This document shows, in pieces, positions 11,311 through 19,826 of a stretch of DNA of 64,000 bases (positions are counted from its first letter, which is position 1; each line of letters opens with the position of its first letter). Under the pieces are notes generated by a model that did not search any database, was not told the DNA's origin, and saw only the letters and a list, made by a program, of their open reading frames with translations. The stretch is from the NCBI GenBank assembly GCA_028274465.1, contig CM051458.1:35166692-35230691 (forward strand), written 5' to 3'. Made by a program: the position numbers and the translations under genes. Origin of the DNA: Plantago ovata (Eukaryota > Streptophyta > Magnoliopsida > Lamiales > Plantaginaceae).

Positions 11311-13731
11311 ATGTCTTTAGAAGATGCTCCCTTGCTGAAGCTGGAAAATTATGAGAAATGGCGAAACAACATGATGCTACATCATGAGGCCATTAGTGAT
11401 GAGATGGTTACTGTCATTAATGATGGACCTATCAAGATCACTAAGATTGAGAAAAGCTTCCCTCACAAAACCACTGATCCTACCGGGAAGCAAACTATCT
11501 TAGGAGAACCGGTTGACACCGTCGTTCCAAAACCAAGAGAGGAATGGACTTCTAACGAAGCTAAGAGATTCCGTCTTGATGGCCAAGCAAGAAATATCAT
11601 CATTCGATCAACTCCGGATACCATACAGTGCAAACTGTGGGGTGCTAAGACTGCAAAGGAGGCTTGGAAAATGGTTCAAGATCTTTGTGCTGGATCTGAC
11701 AAAACCAAGGAAAACAAACTTGAAGTACTTAAATTAAAGTTTTAAAACTTTAAGCAAGGTACAAACGAGTCACTAGAAGACTTGGATTTCAGATTCACAA
11801 CTCTTGTTAGTGAAATGGCAGCCTTGGGTGTTGGAAACCTTTACTCAGATTCTGAGAAAGTGAAAACTATCATCAGAAGTCTGAATCAAGAATGGACCCA
11901 CACTCAGAACTTCTATTATAATCAAGGAATGCCAGACATTACACCAACAGAGTTGTTCTCTCATCTTGCTACTGTCAACTATGAGACAAAGCAAAGAGAA
12001 AGTGTATTTGCTGAAAAATCACAAAACATTGCTCTTGCTGCAAAGCCGTCATCTTCTGAAAAGAAGAATGAAAAAGAACCTACTGATGAAAACGCTTTGG
12101 TTGTCAAAAACATGAAGAAATTCATCAGCAAGGAACTTGAAAGGCGAAAGGCAAAAGAGAAGCTGAAAAAGCATCCTGGTAACAACTACCATAAGTACAA
12201 TAATGAGACTAGCTCGCTGAACAAGCAAGCTCAGCAAGCAACTTCATCAGAAGAAGCAGCAGTTGGAAATGATCTATGTTTTTACTGCAAAAATCCTGGA
12301 CACTTCAAAGCTAATTGCCCTTTGCTGAAAGGCAAATCTGCTGAAAAGAAGAAGAAGTTCAAAAGAGCTTTTATTGCTAAAGAAAAGAAGAAGCTTCAAG
12401 CAAAAATCGATGCATTGTGTATTGATACTAGCTCCGAAGACAGCGAGGATGAAAGTTCAGACACCGACGATGAAGAAGCCACTCTAGACGTGGAGATTGG
12501 CAAAGAAGTTTATGGAATAGCTATGGAAGCCTATCCAGATGTGTCAAACTACGAATTATGCCTCATGGCCGGTCAGGTAAACAACCCTACCTTTGACTCA
12601 GACTCAGAAAGTGAAGACGAGATTTACCTTGACAAGATTCAAGGAGAAATCGAAAGATTTGAGAAAACTCTGAGCAGACAGCAAGAGAAACTACAATTTG
12701 CTGAAACTCTGACCAAGCAGACTACTGAAAAGTACGTCTTGCTGAAGGAAGAAACAGAAGAAAAGGATGCTGAAATAAGGCGTCTTAAGAAGTTGATTGC
12801 TGAAGCTACAGAGAAGAATTCTCAAATGGCATTAGAATTGGAAGAATATCAGTCTTCAATTCTAAAGTTACTTGCTGAAATTCAAGTGATGAAAAAGGTG
12901 AAAGTCAATTTCAAATCTTATGTGGAAGCAAGTAATACGCTGACTGAACTAAACTCTTATTTGAGAGACCCAATGTATGAAGGTTTAGGCGCAATGTATG
13001 AAGGTGATGACGTAGAAATCTTGAAAAAAGATAAATCACCTATCTCCTTTGTACGTGCTACTGATAGTGGTCAATCAGAAATCTATCAGTTTGGTCAATC
13101 TAAGGTTGCTGAAACAAGCAATGTAGTACCTATGACCATAAAGCCTGTTGTTGCTACTCAAAGTAACAAGACTTTAAAAGGAAAACAGGTTGTTGAGAAG
13201 CAAACTGGAAAGAAAAAGAATGTTTTGAAGCATCCCGCCAAACAAGTTGCTGAAAAGCAAGTTGTTAAGACTAAAGGCAAGATTACTAAAAGTAATCAGA
13301 AGTCCTTTGCTGACAAACCTGAATCAAGTAAGGTTGCTGAAGCTAAAGCTCAGCATTCTCCGAAAAGTGGACTCGGTTTCAAAACTAAGCAAAGTCAACT
13401 CTTTCATGAGTATAAGCAAAGTCAGCAAAGATACTTCAAAGAGATGAAGAAAATCAAGCCTAAGAATTCTGAAAAGAATCTTAATGCTAGGGCTAGAAGG
13501 AACCTTGCTAGAAAAGAACTTACTGGAAAGTATGTTCAGCAAAAAGGTCAACCGAGCAAGACACCACATCAGAAAGTGGATTTGACCAGCACGAGTCAAA
13601 AGTCTTTCAGCTCAAAACCTCCTAGTTCCTCAGCAAGTAGAAAACAAGTCAAAGTTGAAAAACTTAAGACTTGGGTTTCCACTGGACGCATTCTTGAACA
13701 TGTTAATGGACATCCATCATTGGATAATTAA
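11311..13731 (+). pseudogene. Copia B gag (broken)
   Basis: Begins MSLEDAPLLKLENYEKW. The capsid core is followed by a CCHC zinc knuckle, CFYCKNPGHFKANC, near 12280-12320. Then come an acidic stretch (SSEDSEDESSDTDDEE), a long predicted coiled coil (about 12600-12910) and a basic, glutamine- and lysine-rich tail. It packages the element RNA in this family. Downstream it leads into the protease region at about 13740. The words TTGCTGA and GCTGAAA occur very often here. Broken, few breaks. Confidence 0.9.
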
Positions 13732-13736
13732 CTTGC

Positions 13737-14582
13737 TTGCTCTTGATTGTGCAGACTTCAGCCACGGAGACAAACGATGCAACCTGGCACTTTGATAGTG
13801 GTTGTGGAAAGCACATGACAGGCAACAAGAATAACCTTATAAACTATAGACGGTGGTCTAAAGGTCCAACAATAAGGTTTGCTGGTGGAGGCTCCAGTTC
13901 TACAAAAGGCTATGGTGATGTGAAGTTAGGATGCATAACCATTACTGGAGTTCTTTATGTCAAAAATCTTAAGTTTAACCTTTTCAGCATGAGTCAGTTT
14001 GCTGACAAAGGATACTTCATCGAAATTAAAAGTGATGAATGTAAACTTATAGATTTCGAGACTAAAAAGGTAATAATGATTGCAAGAAGATCAGAAGGCT
14101 TGTACACTGTTGATTGGTCTTCAGCAATTGTTGAAAAATTCCTTGTCTCAGATCATGATTGCCTTGCTGAAAAAGCATGGTTATGGCATAAACGAACAAG
14201 TCATCTAAACTTCAAGACGCTAAATAAGCTGTCTAAAAAGGCACTTGTAGTTGGATTACCTAGGGTTACTTTTAAGAAGGATGGTGTTTGCAATGCATGT
14301 CAGCAAGGAAAGCAAACCAAATCTTCTTTCAAGAACAAGGCAGTACCGTCAACTAAAAAACCTTTACAACTCTTGCACATGGACTTGTTTGAATCTTCTT
14401 CAACAAGCTATGCTGGTAAGAAGTATGGTCTAGTCGTGGTAGATGACTATTCAAGATTCACTTGGGTAGTATTCATCAAGCACAAATCTGAAACCAAGAC
14501 TGAAATACCTAACTTGCTGAATAAGCTTGAAGTCATGAAAAATGACAAGGTAAAAGTCATAAGGACAGACCATGGTACTGAG
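13737..14582 (+). pseudogene. Copia B pol, first part: protease and start of integrase
   Basis: Shows the copia protease signature DSGCGKHMTG (about 13795), then the integrase zinc region (WHKRTSHLNF, CNACQQGKQ) and the first part of the integrase core (LLHMDLFESS, VVDDYSRFTWV, IRTDHGTE). The region is split here by the Tat-type element H and resumes at 22898. Confidence 0.92.
14578..14582. other. Target site duplication of Tat-type element H
   Basis: CTGAG before the left LTR, repeated as CTGAG at 22893-22897 after the right LTR. It marks a simple insertion of H into copia B. Confidence 0.93.
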
Positions 14583-15335
14583 TGTTGATGGGTAATTCGT
14601 GTTTCTTTCTAAGTTCGCAATGAGTCGCTAGTCTAAGTCATTCTAGTTATTCTTCTTGTAGTATCACTCTGAGATAGGAAATGAGCCTTCTTGTAGCTTC
14701 CTCGTACCTGAAATAGACTAGAGGGGGGGGTTAGTGTCTCTTGCCCGGTCTGTAAGGTATCAGACCGGAGAGGCGACTTTACGAGTAGGGAGTTGTGAGG
14801 CTTCCCTAGTATGAGTAATGAATGTGGTGCTCGAGTGGTGCTATTAATGCTTACTGTTGAGGAGTAAATGAGGCCTTTATATACTTGTGGCCCTTCAACT
14901 TCCGGTCGCGCAGGATCACGCCACGTGTACGGCTAGGATTGAGGCCTTCCTCGGCCCAGGCCCATTAAGGAGGTCCGTGGGCCTTGGCCCAAGGGAGCAA
15001 CCCAGGCTGGTCGCGCAGGGGTCCTCGTACCTTCCTTGTGCGTGGATGATGCAAGTAGTGTCCTGCTCAGTTTCTGTCAAGGAGCGTTACCTTGACGTAA
15101 GGTCTCCTCGAGCCCGAGAGATGCTCCTCGAGCTCACTGGCAGCTTTGTCCTTGTGAGGAGCTTATTTTGAGGGTTGTCCTCCCAGTGATGGTCGGACCT
15201 TATGTTGGTCGATCCACACCTTAGTGACATACTTGGGTGTGGTCGTGCCCTTTGAGGGACGGCCTATGATGCTTTGTCGCGCTCTTAGACCGCTCCAGTT
15301 CGTACATGCGGACTGGACATATTTCAACACTAACA
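14583..15335 (-). repeat. 3' LTR of element H (left copy)
   Basis: 753 bp, TGTTGATGGG to CACTAACA in plus reading. It pairs with 22140-22892. Minus-strand TATATAAA lies at 14876-14883. It carries GACTAGAGG with a G run (about 14717-14730), a motif also found in the copia LTRs. Confidence 0.95.
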
Positions 15336-15337
15336 TA

Positions 15338-15349
15338 TGTCCCCCTAGT
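15338..15349 (-). other. Polypurine tract of element H
   Basis: On the minus strand a purine run (AGGGGGACATA) directly abuts the 3' LTR start, the expected place for the plus-strand primer. Confidence 0.7.
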
Positions 15350-15585
15350 TTCCAAGTATCTTTGTAGAAGATAGTTGAGGAACTATGTTGAAGTAGAGGT
15401 CGAGCAGAGCCTCGACTAGTAGTGGGCGAAAAAAGATTTCCATATTCGCGCCTTGGTATCTTTCCCTCCTCCTATCTCTCCCTCCCCCCCCCCTTTTTAT
15501 AGGGTGCGAGCAGACGTTGCTCAGACCATATGAAAAGAGGTATTTTTGCTGGGAAAATATCGGATCCGGGTAAGTATTCCTTGGT

Positions 15586-15920
15586 GGAATGGAATGACTT
15601 TCTGCCGCTTTTTATTTGCAAAGTATCTCGCGGAGAGATACTTGTGTAAAAGGAATGGAATGACTTCCTGCCGCTTTTTATTTGCAAAGTATCTCGCGGA
15701 GAGATACTTGTGTAAAAGGAATGGAATGACTTCCTGCCGCTTTTTATTTGCAAAGTATCTCGCGGAGAGATACTTGTGTAAAAGGAATGGAATGACTTCC
15801 TGCCGCTTTTTATTTGCAAAGTATCTGGCGGAGAGATACTTGTGTAAAAGGAATAAAATGACTTCCTGCCGCTTTTTATTTGCAAAGTATCTCGCGGAGA
15901 GATACTTGTGTAAAAGGAAT
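15586..15920. repeat. 66-bp tandem repeat, five copies, in element H
   Basis: Five near-identical 66-bp units. Each holds the perfect inverted repeat GTATCTC-GCGGA-GAGATAC (one unit differs in the loop). Because 66 is a multiple of three the array stays open in frames on both strands, giving spurious periodic ORFs of 22-residue units. I do not regard it as coding. It lies between the 3' LTR and the promoter of the antisense gene. Confidence 0.92.
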
Positions 15921-16265
15921 CTCGAGGAGAATAGCTTCATGAGCAGCTCCTCGATCCCCTGAGACGTGTCCGTCGATTTTTCGCTTTTCCGACATTTTTC
16001 GCAATGTTGTCCCGAGGAGGACAGATCATGGTCGTCGATCTGTCTCTGCGTGTCTCGAGCAGAGTGGTGCTCGCGCCGCGAATTGACTGCCGTGGTTAGG
16101 TAATTCGTTCCGACCTTGGGAACTGTGCCCGTTCCAGAGCGGGAGCGTGGAGGGCATAACTGGTAATTCGCCAGGCGGCCGTGATCTGGACCGTTGATCT
16201 TGGGTATGTGGTCGATCCGGATGGCGCGAGGGCATGCGTCGTTTCGTATCCCCGAGATACCCTTC

Positions 16266-16273
16266 TATAAATA
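16266..16273 (+). promoter_or_regulatory. TATA box for the antisense gene of element H
   Basis: TATAAATA (within CTATAAATAGG) on the plus strand, opposite to the element. It is followed by a leader with a good splice donor (CAAGTAAGT near 16470) and a pyrimidine-rich acceptor ending CTTTAG at 17118, two bases before the ATG at 17120. This suggests a leader intron. Confidence 0.6.
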
Positions 16274-17119
16274 GGTCAACACTCGGTCATTCCACACTTT
16301 TCGCAATCCGAATATTCAGAGCTAAAAAGAGAGAGCGAGGAGAGTTTCTGAGATCGACAAGCAACGTGGTCGAGACAAGTAGTGAGCGAGGAGAATTTCC
16401 GGTGTCCAGAACCCAATTTTCAGGCGAACTTTCGGCTTTTCCGGCTTCCAACCCTTACCAACTTATCAACAAGTAAGTTTCCACGTTTCCCTTACAATTT
16501 CTTGCTTTAATCCTCTCTATTTCGCTTGAATTTTCTGCTCTTTCGCTTTTCGGTTTTGGCCTTTGCATGTCGGCTTTTTCTTTTTTGATTTTTGCCTCCC
16601 GGAATGTTGTCATCTGAGTAATTGCCGGTGGACGGCGGCCTTTGAACGTCTTTGGACTTAATAAACTGTAAATGGACCCTTAGATGGACTTTTATTGAAT
16701 CGAATTGTGCCAATTCGACTTGTATGCCTGTAGGAGTAGTTTCCTCTTACGCCTTTTTATCTTGCTGTAAACCCCTTGTCGCCTCCTCATTAGCGTAAGG
16801 CCGTAATTGTAACTGTAGGGTTCCTCTGTTTCCTCGAGCGGTTGGTCGCTCGGTTGCTCTTCAATTTTTGTATGTGCATGCTCGCTCTTATTTGCTTTAT
16901 ATGCCTGTGGACATGCTGCTCGCTTTTTTACTTATGCTTTGAGCGGTTGGTCGCTCCTTGTATGCCTGCTCGCTCCACGTATAATGTACTGTAGAGTAAC
17001 TTCTTTTCTTTTCGTTTGAGATTTTTCTCCGTTCGGGAGGTCGAACGTAACGAATGTACCTAAAAGGACCTCTCGGACTATCACAAACCATCCTAACTTC
17101 TCCTTTGCCCACCTTTAGG

Positions 17120-18964
17120 ATGTCCGAGAGGAGCGACGACAGCCAGAACATATCGGCCGCTGGAGAGTATGGGAGCGACCATACTACGTCGCCTGATACG
17201 TCAGACGTATCGGCGACGTTTCTCGATGATACTATGGAACAGGCTGCCGAGGAGCCTCATACTGAGCAAGGTGGCCAGCGGGCTGCCGAGGAGGATGAAG
17301 AGACAGAGAGTGAAGAGGATCTTTATCAGTTGGTTACGAGGAAGAGGCGTCGTACCGAGGATGATGACTTTATTGACGACCGAACGGAAGCGGAGGGTGG
17401 TCCTTCCAACCCTGGGGTGTCCGCGGAGTTGATTACTCGCGCTGCCCAAGTTCATGGCCGCAATTATGGGGCGGTTCATGTGGTACCTCCTGCAGAAGTC
17501 AGGATCGAGGAGATGGATGACACAAAGAGGCCAGAGTTAGACTTGGCCCTTTACGAGGAGGGTGAACATTCGACCCAGCGCGGGAAGGCTCCGATTCCCG
17601 TTCAGATCATCGACAGCGATGAGACGGAAGATGAGAGCGAGGAGGATGACGAAGCTACCTCTCCTCGAACTAGTCCCCCTTCGAAGAGGGTTAGATTTCC
17701 TCCACAGACTACTAGGAGGGCCGTGATTACCGACGAGGAGGAGGATGAAGTTCCTCTGACGATCGGGGACACTAACAGGAGTGAAGCTGGTCCGAGCACT
17801 AGATCTCCTTCCTTCTCGGAGGGGCAAAGACGTGCAATTAGAGATGCGAAGAGGTTCGCACGCGAGGAGGAGACTAGCTACCATTCTATCGACCCGACCA
17901 CGATAGATTTTACATTTCCGAGTGGGACCCGAGCAGCCAATCCACTCGAGGACCAGGAGGGTGAGATGCGCCGTGCTCAGATGGCCGCTAACAAGAAAAA
18001 AGCGGAGAGGAGAGCGAGCAAGCGTTCTCGCTCTGGCAAGTCAAAAAAGGCGAAGGTTGTCAAGGAACCCGAGCCTAAAACCACCAAGGCAGCCGAGAAG
18101 AAATTTACGAAGAGTGCCCGCACGGTTGACCTCCCCGATCCTCAGGGCGAGAAGAACGAGGATGGCATTATACCGACCACCTCTTCTACTGTCAAAGTCG
18201 AGGAGGTTCCCACACTGAGGTGGAAGTATTCTCTCCCTGAGAATAAGTTTGACATCCTCGTGCCCAAGGAGGATCAAACTTTTTACAACGCTCCCCCTGG
18301 GTACATGGCAGTTCACTGCCTAAGCTTGGATCGAGGATGGATACTTCCATTCTGTGATGCTTTCCGCGACATATTCAACACGCTGGGGATCGCTCCTTGG
18401 CAACTAGTTCCCAGTGCCTTCGGGACTTTAGTATGCTTCGGAGTCTTTTGCATGAAGAAGGGGATCGAGCTGAACTTTCACAACTTCAATCAATTGTTCC
18501 GAGTCTCGATGAGCTCCGGGAACAAGTACTTCTATTATTTCAACGCTCGGCCAGGGTTGGGTTTCATCATGGACGCTCCTAGCTCCTCGGGCTACAAGTG
18601 GTTTCACAGGTACTTCTACATCAGGAAGAGGAAGTTGCCTAACATGACCGAGGAGGAGCTGGAGTGGGGAGTGCCCAAACTCATGTTCAGAGGGAAGATA
18701 GCGGACAAACATCCATTGCCCGAGGAGTCCGATCCCTGGGTCATGGAGCTCGAGGAGCAAAATCGGGGACCGCATCCCGAGAAGTACTTCTACTGGGGGT
18801 TGGTCCTCCAGCCACTTCCGTTTTTGGCGGGCCTTTCGCCCTATGCTTACACGGGGTATATCGGGAACCGATATACTAAAAAAGTCCTCTTCGGTAATAA
18901 GTCTTCGCATTTTTTCTTCGCTTTGCACTTGTGTTTTTTCTTTGCTTTCTTTGCTCGTTTGTGA
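17120..18964 (+). CDS. Antisense gene of Tat-type element H, main frame
   Basis: A long frame on the strand opposite to gag, about 614 residues from the ATG at 17120. I prefer this ATG to the upstream one at 17054 because an acceptor-like CTTTAG immediately precedes it. The first half is acidic and low in complexity, with basic clusters (KRRRTEDDD, RASKRSRSGKSKKAK) that could be nuclear signals. The second half is globular: WKYSLPENKFDILVPKEDQ, FCDAFRDIFNTLGIAPWQL, FYYFNARPGLGF, GYKWFHRYFYIRK. That half resembles the Pfam family putative gypsy type transposon (Transposase_28) carried by Tat elements. Function is unknown. The frame looks whole over this span. Confidence 0.7.
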   Translation: MSERSDDSQNISAAGEYGSDHTTSPDTSDVSATFLDDTMEQAAEEPHTEQGGQRAAEEDEETESEEDLYQLVTRKRRRTEDDDFIDDRTEAEGGPSNPGVSAELITRAAQVHGRNYGAVHVVPPAEVRIEEMDDTKRPELDLALYEEGEHSTQRGKAPIPVQIIDSDETEDESEEDDEATSPRTSPPSKRVRFPPQTTRRAVITDEEEDEVPLTIGDTNRSEAGPSTRSPSFSEGQRRAIRDAKRFAREEETSYHSIDPTTIDFTFPSGTRAANPLEDQEGEMRRAQMAANKKKAERRASKRSRSGKSKKAKVVKEPEPKTTKAAEKKFTKSARTVDLPDPQGEKNEDGIIPTTSSTVKVEEVPTLRWKYSLPENKFDILVPKEDQTFYNAPPGYMAVHCLSLDRGWILPFCDAFRDIFNTLGIAPWQLVPSAFGTLVCFGVFCMKKGIELNFHNFNQLFRVSMSSGNKYFYYFNARPGLGFIMDAPSSSGYKWFHRYFYIRKRKLPNMTEEELEWGVPKLMFRGKIADKHPLPEESDPWVMELEEQNRGPHPEKYFYWGLVLQPLPFLAGLSPYAYTGYIGNRYTKKVLFGNKSSHFFFALHLCFFFAFFARL

Positions 18965-19062
18965 TATGTCCTCGCTTTCTTACTTTCCTCGTCGATTCTT
19001 ATTGCTCCTCGATCGTACTGACTTGCGTTTATTCTCTTGCAGCTTATTGGTTCCAGTGGATC

Positions 19063-19479
19063 ATGTCGAAGACTTTGGCCGCAAAGGAAGAACAGAGGAG
19101 GAAGCAGAGGTTGGCCAACAAACAAACAAAGATCCTCGGTTCTTTGAACTTGACCCCTCCTCGAAATGCCGCGCATCATCGCGATGCGTTAGTGCAGGAG
19201 GGGCTCGACACCAGAGAGAACCCTGTGGAGGCCATCAAGAGGGCCGAAGAGGAGGCCGCTGCGAAGAGGGCCAAGGAGGTTAAGGAGGCCGAGGAGGAGG
19301 CCTTAAACACTATTGAGGCGGAGAAGAGGCCTGAGAGGCCTGCGGCGAAGAAGGGAGCGAGGAAGCTCAACCTTGGTGGAACCAACGAGCCTGCCCGTAA
19401 GAAGGGTAAGGTAGCCGCTTCTGGAGATGAAGTAAAGCGACTCATTCAGATGAGCGACCTTGACCGGGCATTCAGATGA
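19063..19479 (+). CDS. Antisense gene of element H, downstream frame
   Basis: A second plus-strand frame starting MSKTLAAKEEQRRKQ, strongly charged and rich in Glu, Ala, Lys and Arg, probably coiled-coil. It follows the main antisense frame closely, with a TTGCAG acceptor-like site (19038-19043) upstream. It may therefore be a later exon of the same antisense transcript, but I cannot show this. It ends within the 26-bp tandem repeats. Confidence 0.5.
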   Translation: MSKTLAAKEEQRRKQRLANKQTKILGSLNLTPPRNAAHHRDALVQEGLDTRENPVEAIKRAEEEAAAKRAKEVKEAEEEALNTIEAEKRPERPAAKKGARKLNLGGTNEPARKKGKVAASGDEVKRLIQMSDLDRAFR

Positions 19480-19521
19480 GCGACCTTAAACGGTCATTCA
19501 GATGAGCGACCTTGACCGGGT
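19444..19521. repeat. 26-bp tandem repeat, three copies
   Basis: Three units of ATTCAGATGAGCGACCTTGA plus six bases sit where the antisense gene meets the protease region, the place where a full Tat element would have its polymerase domains. Confidence 0.88.
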
Positions 19522-19799
19522 CGGCCTAAGACTGCAAAATAATCAAATGGCATATCGACGACCACAAAAGGAACCTGCTGGGTCACTCGTCTAGGAGCGC
19601 TACCCATTGACACCGTGAGGTTGATCATTCCGAGCGGCATGATAGGTTGTCCTCCGAATCCTACCAATGCGCTCCTCACTTCTCTGAGCCCTTCCCTTGG
19701 GTTCATTTGCATCCTTTTCAAGGTTCCGGTGAAAATCAAGTTTGCCGAGCACCCAGTGTCGACGAGGATTCTACCCAACTTGTAGGATTGAACATTCAA
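19494..19799 (-). pseudogene. Element H protease region
   Basis: Minus-strand aspartic protease with the active-site block RILVDTGCSANLIF and the later block DYFAVLGRPG typical of Tat-type elements. It lies directly downstream of gag. No RT follows. Treated as a fossil. Confidence 0.82.
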
Positions 19800-19826
19800 G
19801 GAAACTACAAGTGGGACGCAAGGATC

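Noticed and set aside
15586-15920. CRISPR-like array
   Set aside because: Five head-to-tail 66-bp units have no unique spacers. It is a plain tandem repeat inside a plant retrotransposon.
15472-15962. Periodic ORFs of about 138 codons on both strands
   Set aside because: They arise only because the 66-bp unit is a multiple of three and lacks stops. There is no gene-like composition.
17054-17119. Upstream ATG of the antisense gene
   Set aside because: A splice-acceptor-like CTTTAG precedes the ATG at 17120, and the 22 upstream codons lie in intron-like sequence, so the later start is preferred.
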